A DNA stretch of 64,000 nucleotides from Saprospiraceae bacterium. GTDB lineage: Bacteria > Bacteroidota > Bacteroidia > Chitinophagales > Saprospiraceae. The stretch spans positions 1-64,000 of the forward strand of contig JADJVK010000005.1 of assembly GCA_016710625.1 (NCBI GenBank), written 5' to 3'. The position numbers and the translations under genes are program-made. A model generated the notes under the pieces. The model had not been told where the DNA came from. It saw nothing but the letters and a program-made list of their open reading frames with translations, and searched no databases. This document shows positions 35,996 to 44,233 of this stretch, piece by piece (position 1 is the first letter of the stretch; every line of letters begins with the position of its first letter).

Positions 35996-36735
35996 GGTGT
36001 GGGAGTTGTGGGAGTTGTTGATTTGTTGATTTGTTGATTTTGGAGTTATTAAGGTGTGGAGTTGTTGAAGTGTTGATTTCGTTCCGAATTATCGGAACTT
36101 CGGGAGTGGAGTTGTAAAGGTGTTGAGGTGTTGGTTTGAATTTTGGTGGATATTTTGGAGTAGGGAGGTGTTGGATGTGTTGATTTCGAGGAAACTGAAG
36201 CTAAAAATAGGAAAGTTTAGAATTTGTGAAATAAATATATATTTTATATAGTAAATGAATTATATTAAATGAAAATTTCTTAAAAATGGAATATACATAT
36301 AGTTTTGAAAAACTGGATATTTGGAAAATTTCAATAGAATTATCAATGAGGATTTATAAATCTACTACAAATTTTCCTAGAGAAGAAAAATTTGGTATTG
36401 TCTCACAATTGAGAAGGGCAGTTACTTCTATATCTGCAAATATTGCAGAAGGGAGTTGTAGATTTGGCGAAAAAGATAAAGCTAGGTTTTTTCAAATTGC
36501 TTATGGATCTGCGATAGAAGTATTGAATTTCTTAATCATTTCGGAAAAACTTAATTATATCAATAACGAAGAAGTGTCTTCTTATAGATTAACAATCAAC
36601 GAATTAACAAATAAAATAAACAGTTACAATAACAAAATTGCTAAATAAGAAGATAATCAAACCATTAATTAATAAAATTATTAACAATTAAACAAATCAA
36701 CAAATCAACTACCGATTTATCGGTATCAACAATTG
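35996..36735. repeat. Long imperfect palindrome, block E, with gene in loop
   Basis: The left arm (35996-36200) is G/T-rich (GTTGATTTGTTGATTTGTTGATT, GGTGTTGAGGTGTTGG) and the right arm (36660-36735) is A/C-rich (AAACAAATCAACAAATCAAC), complementary in word content. The four-helix-bundle gene occupies the interval between them. Mini-hairpins GTTCCGA-ATTA-TCGGAAC (36081-36097) and TACCGA-TTTA-TCGGTA (36710-36725) lie one in each arm. The right arm runs straight into the coding sequence of the downstream acyltransferase. Vocabulary is shared with block D. Confidence 0.75.
36286..36648 (+). CDS. Four-helix bundle protein (S23/IVS family), second copy
   Basis: The 120-residue product belongs to the same family as the gene at 4328-4693. 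Shared signatures are FEKLDIWKISIELS, SQLRRAVTSISANIAEGS and YGSAIEVLNFLIISEKL. The two are close paralogues, clearly more than half identical by eye, though on opposite strands about 32 kb apart. Both lie between G/T-rich and A/C-rich palindromic arms. It has no functional link to its neighbours (SAM hydrolase pair and acyltransferase), which supports the idea that gene plus arms moves as a unit. Confidence 0.92.
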   Translation: MEYTYSFEKLDIWKISIELSMRIYKSTTNFPREEKFGIVSQLRRAVTSISANIAEGSCRFGEKDKARFFQIAYGSAIEVLNFLIISEKLNYINNEEVSSYRLTINELTNKINSYNNKIAK

Positions 36736-37856
36736 GTAAGTCGTTTAAAAATCTCGATGGTTTACGATTTTTTGCGGCAATCTTTGTGGTTGCTGGACAT
36801 TGTCAAGCGGTGCTTTTCGATCAGGAAAAGATATCTCCTTATTCTCCATTTTTTAATAAACTAGCTAGTTTTGGGGTAGATTTTTTCTTTGTTTTGAGTG
36901 GTTTTTTGATCAGCTATATGCTTTTAATCGAAATCAAGAATACTGGAAATATTAATATAAAAAACTTCTTGATTAGGAGATCCCTCAGATTGTGGCCACT
37001 CTATTTCACCGTGGGGATTATACTTTTATCCATCGCTCCTTACTATCTGGAATTCTTTGGATTGGACGCCACCGCTCCCACCAACAATGGGATAATTGGC
37101 AACTTTCTATATTTATTAGGATTTGGGATTAATTTGCAAATAATGATTGGGCATATGAATGCATATAGCACCCATACCGTTGCCCATTTTTGGTCATTGA
37201 GCATAGAAGAGCAATTTTATTTATTGTGGGCTCCCCTGTTGTTTTTATTTCGGAAAAGGACGCTAATTTTGATACTACTTTTTATTTTTATTGGAATTTT
37301 TGTCACCTATTTTCCCCCATCATTCTATCAAGATTGGTTCCAAACCAATGCCTATGCGGCACCCTACTATTTCACTTTCAATCGATATTTCCATTTTGCC
37401 ACAGGAGCTTTATTGGCATGGTTGGTCATAAATTTTCCCAAATTATTCAATAATGAAAAATCGCCAATTTTACTTAAATTCATTTTTTCAGTAGCTTTAG
37501 TCCTCATTATCAGGTATTTATTCGGACCATTTTATTACGATGCCGATGAAAGATATATCAATGGAGGAGTTTCTTTTCTCCTATTAGTTATCGCAATTGA
37601 TAGCAATTCGATATTCAACCTAGAATATAAATGGCTAAAATACCTAGGGAAGATTTCATTTGGCATCTATATTTTCCACATAATTGGCGTTTATCTCTCC
37701 TTGAAAACACTCAATTTGATGGGATTAGCTCACCAATCGATTACCTTTTGGGTTTGTTTTCCATTGTTTGCAAGTGTTTATGCCACTTCTATTGCGATTT
37801 TATCCTTTGAGTATTTTGAAAAATACTTTCTCAACTTGAAAAATAAATTCAAATAA
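36732..37856 (+). CDS. Acyltransferase 3 family protein, start codon missing
   Basis: This integral membrane acyltransferase (OafA/YrhL type) has about ten hydrophobic segments. The first recognisable family block, IGKSFKNLDGLRFFAAIFVVAGHCQ, is encoded from 36732, but no ATG, GTG or TTG is in frame ahead of it until GTG at 36786. Starting there would cut off LDGLRFFAAIF, which the family needs. The reading frame stays open back into the palindrome arm. Either translation begins at ATT 36732, or insertion of block E replaced the native start. Other landmarks are DFFFVLSGFLISYMLL, RRSLRLWPLYF and HFWSLSIEEQFYLLWAPLL. It should O-acylate a surface glycan. Confidence 0.85.
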   Translation: MGKSFKNLDGLRFFAAIFVVAGHCQAVLFDQEKISPYSPFFNKLASFGVDFFFVLSGFLISYMLLIEIKNTGNINIKNFLIRRSLRLWPLYFTVGIILLSIAPYYLEFFGLDATAPTNNGIIGNFLYLLGFGINLQIMIGHMNAYSTHTVAHFWSLSIEEQFYLLWAPLLFLFRKRTLILILLFIFIGIFVTYFPPSFYQDWFQTNAYAAPYYFTFNRYFHFATGALLAWLVINFPKLFNNEKSPILLKFIFSVALVLIIRYLFGPFYYDADERYINGGVSFLLLVIAIDSNSIFNLEYKWLKYLGKISFGIYIFHIIGVYLSLKTLNLMGLAHQSITFWVCFPLFASVYATSIAILSFEYFEKYFLNLKNKFK

Positions 37857-37957
37857 TTTTTTTGTACTAAATTGAATTTCAATAAAGTAACTCTTTATAA
37901 ACTATTTATTTCTAAATATTCTGACCTTAATGTATTTATTTTATCATAAAACAATCA

Positions 37958-37965
37958 TATATTTG
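37958..37965 (+). promoter_or_regulatory. Bacteroidota-type -7 box for tRNA-His
   Basis: The box TATATTTG fits TAnnTTTG and ends 26 bp before the mature tRNA 5' end, a sensible position for a tRNA promoter. A clear -33 TTG is not visible. Confidence 0.5.
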
Positions 37966-37990
37966 CATCGCATTTGAAAAAATGCAAGAT

Positions 37991-38065
37991 GGAGGATGTA
38001 GCTCAGTAGGTTAGAGCGTCGGTTTGTGGTTCCGAAGGTCGTGGGTTCGAGACCCATTTTCCTCC
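37991..38065 (+). tRNA. tRNA-His (anticodon GTG)
   Basis: A cloverleaf is drawn by eye. The D arm is GCTC/GAGC, the anticodon loop is TTGTGGT with GTG at 38026-38028, and the T arm is GTGGG TTCGAGA CCCAT with the TTCGA motif. A leading G opposite C73 is consistent with the extra G of histidine tRNA. Two T-T oppositions appear, one in the acceptor stem near its base and one at the bottom of the anticodon stem. The full CCA is not encoded. Confidence 0.9.
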
Positions 38066-38069
38066 CAAG

Positions 38070-38102
38070 ATTCCCTGTTAGGATTTTCCTCAGGGATTTT
38101 TT
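38070..38102 (+). terminator. Terminator after tRNA-His
   Basis: TCCCTG (38072-38077) pairs with CAGGGA (38091-38096), with an inner AGGA/TCCT pairing, followed by six T residues. It separates the tRNA from the glycosyltransferase gene starting at 38108. Confidence 0.75.
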
Positions 38103-38107
38103 GTTTT

Positions 38108-38953
38108 ATGAATACTATGTCAACAAAAAATATATTTTCAATCCTCATTCCCACTTGGAATAATTTGAGTTATCTAAAAACTTGCATTGAAAGTATTCGT
38201 AAAAATTCCACTTTTTCACATCAGATAATTGTTCATGTCAATGAAGGGGCTGATGGCACCATCGACTGGCTTCAACAAGAAAATATCGAATTCACTCAAA
38301 GTGAAAAAAATATAGGCATTTGTTTTGCCGTCAATCAATCAGCCGCTTTAGCAACCGCTGACTATATCTTATATATCAACGATGATATGTATGTGTTGCC
38401 AGATTGGGACAAAAACTTGATGAGTAAAATCAATGCAATTGGGCATTCTGATTTTATGATGTCTGCTACGATGATAGAGCCAAAAGATACGGGCAACCCA
38501 ATTGTGGTTTGTAAAAATTATGGAACTGATCTAGCCTCATTTGAGGAAGCCAAAATAATAGCAGAATATAAAACTTTGGCTATTTCTGATTGGAATGGCT
38601 CTTCTTGGCCACCTGTATTGATGCCAAAATCTTGGTGGTTAAAAATTGGTGGTTTCAGCTCTGAGTTTAGCCCAGGTATGTACTCCGACCCTGATTTAGC
38701 TATGAAAATGTGGCATGCTGGATGCAGAATATTTATTGGAGTAGGAAATGCTTTCGTGTATCACTTTCAAGCAAAATCCACTGGCAGGGTGGTGAAAAAT
38801 GATGGTAGAAAAATGTTCAAACAAAAATGGACTATTTCAGCCAATTTCTTTTACAAAAATTATTTGAAAATGGGAACTCCATATACTGGAAAACTCCCTG
38901 ATTATGAAAGCAATATAAAATTGGCTTTGGAGAAATTAAGAAATAAATTTTAG
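38108..38953 (+). CDS. Family 2 glycosyltransferase
   Basis: The product has 281 residues from the ATG at 38108. The frame is open back into the tRNA and its terminator, but that extension is not coding. GT-A fold landmarks: FSILIPTWNNLSYLKTCIESIR at the start, NIGICFAVNQSAALATADYILYINDDMYV containing the metal-binding DD, and FSPGMYSDPDLAMKMWHAGCRIFIG with the acceptor-site D-P-D. It transfers a sugar from a nucleotide donor; donor and acceptor are unknown. It lies away from the main polysaccharide locus. Confidence 0.88.
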   Translation: MNTMSTKNIFSILIPTWNNLSYLKTCIESIRKNSTFSHQIIVHVNEGADGTIDWLQQENIEFTQSEKNIGICFAVNQSAALATADYILYINDDMYVLPDWDKNLMSKINAIGHSDFMMSATMIEPKDTGNPIVVCKNYGTDLASFEEAKIIAEYKTLAISDWNGSSWPPVLMPKSWWLKIGGFSSEFSPGMYSDPDLAMKMWHAGCRIFIGVGNAFVYHFQAKSTGRVVKNDGRKMFKQKWTISANFFYKNYLKMGTPYTGKLPDYESNIKLALEKLRNKF

Positions 38954-38963
38954 TAAAAAAATC

Positions 38964-39794
38964 TTACCAATCTCCACCAGCTCCACCGCCGCCACCGCTA
39001 CCGCCACCGAAATCAAAACCTCCAAATCCGCCGCCTCCACTATCGTCATCATGACCACGACTTCCTCCGCCATCCCAAAAAATAAACGGTGGAGTATAGC
39101 CTCTTCCCCTATTTCTTCTATCATTTTCTTCATCCCAGCCATCGCTAGACACGACTACGCCTCTACCGCCATTTCGTTTGCTAGCTTTATAGAATATGAA
39201 GAAAAATAAAAATATGATTGCTAAAAGAATGAGTAAAAATATGAAAGCATCCGTCGCATCCCCTTTTGGGCTTTTAGGATCTGCATTAAATTCGCCTTTT
39301 AATGCAGATTGAATAGCAGTCAATGCACTAGAAAATCCCTCGAAATAGTTGCCTTTTTTGAAATTTGGCTTGATATAGGTATCAACAATTCTTTTGGTAA
39401 GCAAATCAGGCAAAGCCCCTTCTACGCCATAACCTGTTGAAATCCATATCTTTCTATTTTCCATGGCAGCCAAAATGACAATACCATTGTCTTTTCCTTT
39501 CTGCCCAACTCCCCAATCTCTCAATATTTTCAACGCAACATCACTTATATCATAAGCACCAATATTCTTGATAGTCACCACTACGATTTGAGTAGAAGTG
39601 GTGTCCATATCTCTTCTGAGTTGGCTTTCTAATTGATATTCTTCACTATCTGATAGGACATCTGCCAAATCATTCACCAATTTTGCTGGAATAGGCCTAT
39701 CAGGAATACTCTGAGCAAAAGTGGATAAATGAAATCCAATAATAAAAAGAGTACAAAATATTTTAAACACTTGTTTCATTTTCAAAGCTATCAT
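38964..39794 (-). CDS. TPM-domain membrane protein, Gly-rich tail
   Basis: The product has 276 residues; start at 39794, with a second ATG at 39779 also plausible. A signal peptide (FKIFCTLFIIGFHLSTFAQ) is followed by the TPM domain (VNDLADVLSDSEEYQLESQL, TSTQIVVVTIKNIGAYDI, NGIVILAAMENRKIWISTGYGVEGALPD), one transmembrane helix (FIFLLILLAIIFLFFFIFY), and a Gly/Asp/Phe-rich tail ending GGSGGGGGAGGDW. This is the usual design of the YgcG/TPM proteins. TPM proteins are proposed phosphatases or photosystem repair factors in plants; the bacterial role is unclear. The tail is encoded by a GC-rich simple sequence. Confidence 0.88.
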   Translation of the reverse strand: MIALKMKQVFKIFCTLFIIGFHLSTFAQSIPDRPIPAKLVNDLADVLSDSEEYQLESQLRRDMDTTSTQIVVVTIKNIGAYDISDVALKILRDWGVGQKGKDNGIVILAAMENRKIWISTGYGVEGALPDLLTKRIVDTYIKPNFKKGNYFEGFSSALTAIQSALKGEFNADPKSPKGDATDAFIFLLILLAIIFLFFFIFYKASKRNGGRGVVVSSDGWDEENDRRNRGRGYTPPFIFWDGGGSRGHDDDSGGGGFGGFDFGGGSGGGGGAGGDW

Positions 39795-39795
39795 T

Positions 39796-40251
39796 TTAGT
39801 CTAGCATATCATCTCCAAATACAATATCATTTGGCAATTCGTTCCTATCATTTGCAGTAATTGGGAAATATTTGGCTAATTTTTCACCTAAATCATGAAT
39901 ACATTCTATTAACCCAGAAGTATATCTTTTTTTCTTGAATTTTTGAATTAACTCTTTAATTGTATCATCCCAATATCCAAGCCCTAAAAGTTGGTGAATG
40001 GCAGTGTCGCCATAAATTGCAATTTTTCTAGATTCGAAAGCTACATAAATTAATATACCATTTCTAGCTTCCGTTTCGATCATTTTGAGTTCATGAAATA
40101 CTTCAATAGCTCTTTCCAAAGCATCTTTTTCACATTTTGCTTCCATAAAAAGTCGGATTTCACCAGAAGTTTTCTTTTCAGATTCGGTGATTGCTTCGAC
40201 TAGTTTGACTTTATCTTTCGAAGAAAAAATGCTAGAAAACAATAAGGCCAT
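39796..40251 (-). CDS. TPM-domain protein
   Basis: The 151-residue cytosolic or peripheral protein has a TPM domain over most of its length: LVEAITESEKKTSGEIRLFMEAKC, NGILIYVAFESRKIAIYGDTAIHQLLG and WDDTIKELIQKFKKKRYTSGL. It directly precedes the larger TPM protein on the same strand with 1 bp between them. In Bacteroidota this pair usually follows a lemA gene. No LemA is present here; the upstream neighbour is EI24. Confidence 0.88.
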   Translation of the reverse strand: MALLFSSIFSSKDKVKLVEAITESEKKTSGEIRLFMEAKCEKDALERAIEVFHELKMIETEARNGILIYVAFESRKIAIYGDTAIHQLLGLGYWDDTIKELIQKFKKKRYTSGLIECIHDLGEKLAKYFPITANDRNELPNDIVFGDDMLD

Positions 40252-40301
40252 GATTAAGATTTAATTTAAAATATAGATTCCTCAAAATTACCAATTTATT
40301 T

Positions 40302-41054
40302 TCAAATAATATCATCCAAAGCATTTTTATAACGATCTACTCTCTCCAAACTCTCCACAGTTGCAGCAACAGCTGAAAGGCTTGGGGCGAAAATCAATCC
40401 CAAACCAGGGATGAACAACAAAATAATATAGACCATTCCATTTCCAAGAGCTAATCCACGATGCCTTTTCACGAATTCATTACTTTCTTCCACTGAAAGA
40501 TGACGTTCTAAAGTGTAATCTAGATTTCCTGCACCAGCATAAAAAGCCTGAACAATAAACAAAGCCAATATTTTAACATGAAAAATACCGCCAATGATCA
40601 GAGCAAAAAGACTATAAATCATTTCTTTAACAAAACTCCTAAAAGTAACTCTTACTGCCCTTTTCAATTCACTTATGAATTTAAAGAAAGTTAGTTGTGG
40701 AGCTTTTCTTCCAGATAATTGCTCTTCGATTTTTTCGGAAAGCTGGCTCATAAAAGGGCTATTAATAAATAATATTGCATTTTTAAACCCTAAAAAACCA
40801 ATAAAGCCAGAGAAAATTTTGCTAAATATTTTTGAAGTAATAGAAATCAGCTTTACTCCAAATTTGAAGGGCCAATAACTAGTGAGATAATTGGCAATTT
40901 CGTCACTAAAACTGAAAGCAAAGCCAAAAATAGAAATACCAACAATTAAGCTAATGATTCCTGGAATAATAAGATAACTCCAAAGTTTCATTTTCGTTAT
41001 CAGCTTCCATGCCTGAATATAGGACACCAACCCGTCCAAAAAATCACTCACCAT
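40302..41054 (-). CDS. EI24-domain membrane protein (CysZ-like)
   Basis: The 250-residue protein has about four to five hydrophobic segments (LWSYLIIPGIISLIVGISIFGF, FIGFLGFKNAILF, IYSLFALIIGGIFHVKILALFIVQAFYAG, GMVYIILLFIPGLGLIFAPSLSAVAATV). It matches the EI24 family that includes CysZ, a sulfate permease in Proteobacteria. The EERHLSVEES-type loop and the GLGLIFAPSLSAVAAT end are typical. No sulfate assimilation genes are nearby, so the substrate is open. Confidence 0.83.
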   Translation of the reverse strand: MVSDFLDGLVSYIQAWKLITKMKLWSYLIIPGIISLIVGISIFGFAFSFSDEIANYLTSYWPFKFGVKLISITSKIFSKIFSGFIGFLGFKNAILFINSPFMSQLSEKIEEQLSGRKAPQLTFFKFISELKRAVRVTFRSFVKEMIYSLFALIIGGIFHVKILALFIVQAFYAGAGNLDYTLERHLSVEESNEFVKRHRGLALGNGMVYIILLFIPGLGLIFAPSLSAVAATVESLERVDRYKNALDDII

Positions 41055-41263
41055 CTTTTTTCGTTTGATTTGTCAAAAGTAATCATTAATAATTAGCAAA
41101 ATGAATGATTAAATCTAGTAATGAAAATTTTTTCTATCAGACAAGAATTGACATCGACGAAATATTAATTTTCACTCATTTTATTGAAATACAGAAATTG
41201 ATTTCGAAATTTTACAGTTCAAATTGTCATCATATTTTCGTTATTTTGTATAAAATCTATTTC

Positions 41264-42955
41264 ATGAAGTATTATTTAATTCTATTGTTGTGCCCTTTTA
41301 TTTTATTTGGTCAGACCAATCCGCAATATCCAAATGCTAAAAAAAGTGCTACTGGCAAAAAAGGGATGGTTGTTTGTGCCCACCCTATAGCTTCTGAAGT
41401 AGGTTTGGATATCCTGAAAAAAGGTGGCAATGCTGTGGATGCAGCTATTGCCGTTCAATTTGCCTTAGCAGTGGTCTATCCTCAGGCAGGCAATATCGGT
41501 GGTGGTGGATTTATGATTTATCGCCAACCCAATGGACAGTGTTTTGCCTCCGATTATAGAGAATCGGCACCTTTGGCAGCTACAAGGGATATGTTTTTAG
41601 ATTCTCTAAAAAATGTGATTCCCAACTTGAGCATGAAAGGCACTTTAGCTGCTGGTGTTCCAGGTAGTGTTGCTGGAATGTATGATGCATTTGTGAAACA
41701 TAGCAAGCTTAAAAACTGGAAATTGTTGATTCAACCTGCCATAAATTTAGCACAGAAAGGATTTGTGATTACTCATCAAGAAGCGAATAATCTAAATAAG
41801 CTAAAATCGGAATTCCTGAAATATAATACTTACCGACCTGCTTTTGTAAAAGATTCAACGTGGTATGCTGGGGAAAAGCTAGTTCAGAAAGATTTAGCAA
41901 AAACTTTAAAAGCCATAAAAAAAGATAAAAAAAATGGTTTTTATAAGGGGGAAGTTGCTGAATTGATCGTTGCAGAAATGCAAAAAAGCAAAGGACTAAT
42001 TACATTAAATGATTTAGGTCAATATACAGCAAAAGATAGACCGGTGATTTCCTTTAAATATAAGGGCTATGATATTTATTCCATGTCGCCACCATCCAGC
42101 GGCGGTATTGCACTATTACAAATTCTTAAAATGATAGCACCATATCCCATTGAGAAATGGGGTTTTCATGATGCTCGAACGGTTCATGTGATTGCAGAAG
42201 CAGAAAAAAGGGTATATGCTGACCGATCAAAGCACCTCGGAGATATTGACTTTTATCCAGTACCGATAAGTGGATTAATTGATAGTCAATACATTGCAAA
42301 TAGAATGAAAAATTTCAACCCTGAAAAATCTACACCGAGTACACAAATTCAGGCTGGAATACCCTTTATCGAAAAAGAGCAAACAACACATATGAGTATT
42401 GTGGATGAATTTGGAGGTGCAGTTTCGTTGACTACGACTTTAAATGATAGTTATGGAGCTAAAACAGTCGTTGAAGGAGCTGGATTTTTATTGAATAATG
42501 AAATGGATGATTTTAGTTCAAAACCGGGTGTCCCTAACATGTATGGACTAATTGGTGCAGAAGCAAATGCTATCTTTCCTAAGAAAAGGATGCTCAGTTC
42601 GATGACACCAACAATTGTCTGTAAAGATGGCAAATTGGTTTTAGTGGTAGGTACTCCAGGCGGTTCTACGATTATCACATCAGTTCTTCAAACAATTATA
42701 AATGTTATTGACTTCAAAATGAATGTTTTAGATGCTGTTCATGCACCAAGATTTCATCATCAATGGTTACCCGATCAGATTTTTATAGAAAAAAATACTT
42801 TCAATGAAGAAACCAGAAAAAAGTTAGAAATGATGGGACATGTTTTGAAAGAACGAGAATATATAGGTAGAGTAGAAGCCATTTTTGTACATCCTGATGG
42901 AAAAATCGATGGAGCAGCCGATTTCAGAGGAGATGATGCAGCAGCAGGATTTTAA
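41264..42955 (+). CDS. ggt: Gamma-glutamyltransferase
   Basis: The product has 563 residues from the ATG at 41264, which begins a good signal peptide (MKYYLILLLCPFILFGQ). A start 53 codons upstream is open but adds an unrelated tail, so I reject it. The proenzyme cleaves itself before the catalytic threonine in TTHMSIVDEFGGAVSLTTTLND, about residue 374. The large subunit shows GMVVCAHPIASEVGLDIL, GGNAVDAAIAVQFAL and GNIGGGGFMIYR. The small subunit shows LLNNEMDDFSSKPG and the conserved SSMTPTIV and GTPGGSTIITSVLQT. It hydrolyses or transfers gamma-glutamyl groups of glutathione in the periplasm. Confidence 0.95.
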   Translation: MKYYLILLLCPFILFGQTNPQYPNAKKSATGKKGMVVCAHPIASEVGLDILKKGGNAVDAAIAVQFALAVVYPQAGNIGGGGFMIYRQPNGQCFASDYRESAPLAATRDMFLDSLKNVIPNLSMKGTLAAGVPGSVAGMYDAFVKHSKLKNWKLLIQPAINLAQKGFVITHQEANNLNKLKSEFLKYNTYRPAFVKDSTWYAGEKLVQKDLAKTLKAIKKDKKNGFYKGEVAELIVAEMQKSKGLITLNDLGQYTAKDRPVISFKYKGYDIYSMSPPSSGGIALLQILKMIAPYPIEKWGFHDARTVHVIAEAEKRVYADRSKHLGDIDFYPVPISGLIDSQYIANRMKNFNPEKSTPSTQIQAGIPFIEKEQTTHMSIVDEFGGAVSLTTTLNDSYGAKTVVEGAGFLLNNEMDDFSSKPGVPNMYGLIGAEANAIFPKKRMLSSMTPTIVCKDGKLVLVVGTPGGSTIITSVLQTIINVIDFKMNVLDAVHAPRFHHQWLPDQIFIEKNTFNEETRKKLEMMGHVLKEREYIGRVEAIFVHPDGKIDGAADFRGDDAAAGF

Positions 42956-43161
42956 ATAAGTTTAAACACATATTTTTTTTATTAATTGATATAAAAAGCA
43001 ATATTTAAAATTCCACATCATTAACAACTTATATATTATAAAAATTATTATTTAAACCACTTATCCTATTTTTCCATTTATACAATTGATTTACAGTAAC
43101 TTAATAATAAAAATGGAATGACTATTGCAATATGTAGCTTTAGATAATATTTTCGGGTATT

Positions 43162-43752
43162 TTGAAAAACTATAATAAAATTTACACATACAGATTAAGA
43201 ATTGCTATTAAAGGTACGATTCCTTTAATTTGGCGGCTCATTGAAGTACCGTCCAATATTAGCTTAGAAAAGCTTCACCACATTCTACAGTTGTCATTTG
43301 GATGGGATAATGCAGAAGATTTTGAATTCACAGCATTAGGATACACCATTTGTAATCATGATTTTAATGAAAGGAATGAGATAATTTTAGCCAAGGAAGT
43401 TGAAATCAAAGATGTTTTTACATCCGTAAAAGACAAAATTTATTACAATTATAATTTATTCAACAACTGGAATCATGTAATAAGACTTGATGGAATTTTT
43501 CCGTTTTCTGGAAAAACAGTAAAATGTTTAATTGGAAAAAATGCAAGTCCACTGGATGAAGCTGGAAGTGTAATTGGTCATAATAATTTAGTTCGAGCTT
43601 TCTTTTCAAACAATTCTATTATTAGGCAACAACTTGAATATATCAATGAAGATTTCAATCCACTGTATTTCAATATATTAGAAACCAACCTAAAACTCCT
43701 AAAATTGGAAAGCTATATAAGAAGTTGGGAAAAAATAAGAGCAAAAGTTTAA
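43162..43752 (+). CDS. Plasmid pRiA4b ORF-3 family protein
   Basis: The 196-residue product begins at TTG 43162, with no ATG upstream in frame. Its first residues (IYTYRLRIAIKGTIPLIWRLIEVPSNISLEKLHHILQLSFGW) match the PRiA4_ORF3 domain. The central part, YYNYNLFNNWNHVIRLDGIF and KCLIGKNASPLDEAGSVIGH, fits as well. The typical histidine and double-cysteine features are partly lost (N for H, no CPPED), so it is a divergent member. Function is unknown; the family appears on plasmids and in mobile regions. It is convergent with the coiled-coil membrane protein, with a 3-bp gap. Confidence 0.75.
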   Translation: MKNYNKIYTYRLRIAIKGTIPLIWRLIEVPSNISLEKLHHILQLSFGWDNAEDFEFTALGYTICNHDFNERNEIILAKEVEIKDVFTSVKDKIYYNYNLFNNWNHVIRLDGIFPFSGKTVKCLIGKNASPLDEAGSVIGHNNLVRAFFSNNSIIRQQLEYINEDFNPLYFNILETNLKLLKLESYIRSWEKIRAKV

Positions 43753-43755
43753 AAA

Positions 43756-44136
43756 CTATTTATTTAAAACTGACTTTACTTTCTCTAATTGAACCTTAGA
43801 TTGTTCCAATTCTTTGATTTTGAGTTTATATTCATTAGAGATTCTTGTATTTTCTAAATATAATGAGTCAATTAACTTATTTTTTTGAATAAGCTCATCC
43901 TCATATCTTTTAATTTTACTTTCTAATAACAAATCATCTCCATTACTTTTTGCTACTTTTGGCTTTTCTTCATCAACCTTTTCTGAAGATGTATTTTCTG
44001 ACTTATTGAATAATGATTTTATTGCTCCGAATCCATCTTCCCCTCTATAATAAGATGCTCCAAAAAAAGCTAAAGGACCTACAATAATCATTAATAGTAA
44101 AAATTTTGTAAAACCTGTCATTTTTGCTTTTGGCAT
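43756..44136 (-). CDS. Membrane-anchored coiled-coil protein
   Basis: The product has 126 residues from the ATG at 44136; an upstream start adds a 16-residue tail I consider less likely. A short basic N-terminus (MPKAKMTG) precedes one transmembrane helix (FTKFLLLMIIVGPLAFFGASYY), a polar linker, and a C-terminal coiled coil (IKRYEDELIQKNKLIDSLYLENTRISNEYKLKIKELEQSKVQLEKV across the last 55 residues). The likely topology is the coiled coil in the periplasm. No family recognised. It is in line with the lipid A operon, 97 bp after the ABC ATPase gene. Confidence 0.65.
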   Translation of the reverse strand: MPKAKMTGFTKFLLLMIIVGPLAFFGASYYRGEDGFGAIKSLFNKSENTSSEKVDEEKPKVAKSNGDDLLLESKIKRYEDELIQKNKLIDSLYLENTRISNEYKLKIKELEQSKVQLEKVKSVLNK

Positions 44137-44233
44137 ATTCGATTTTTTATTCAAAATTAAAGGATTTTTTGTTATTGTAAGCAATTTTTAGAAGTTCATT
44201 CCATTTTTATCGGTAGAAATATATATTTTTAGA

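Noticed and set aside
38024..38107. N-terminal extension of the GT2 gene into tRNA-His
   Set aside because: It would translate the tRNA and its terminator; the ATG at 38108 gives the standard family start.
41105..41263. 53-codon upstream extension of gamma-glutamyltransferase
   Set aside because: The later ATG begins a clear signal peptide and the extension has no resemblance to the family.
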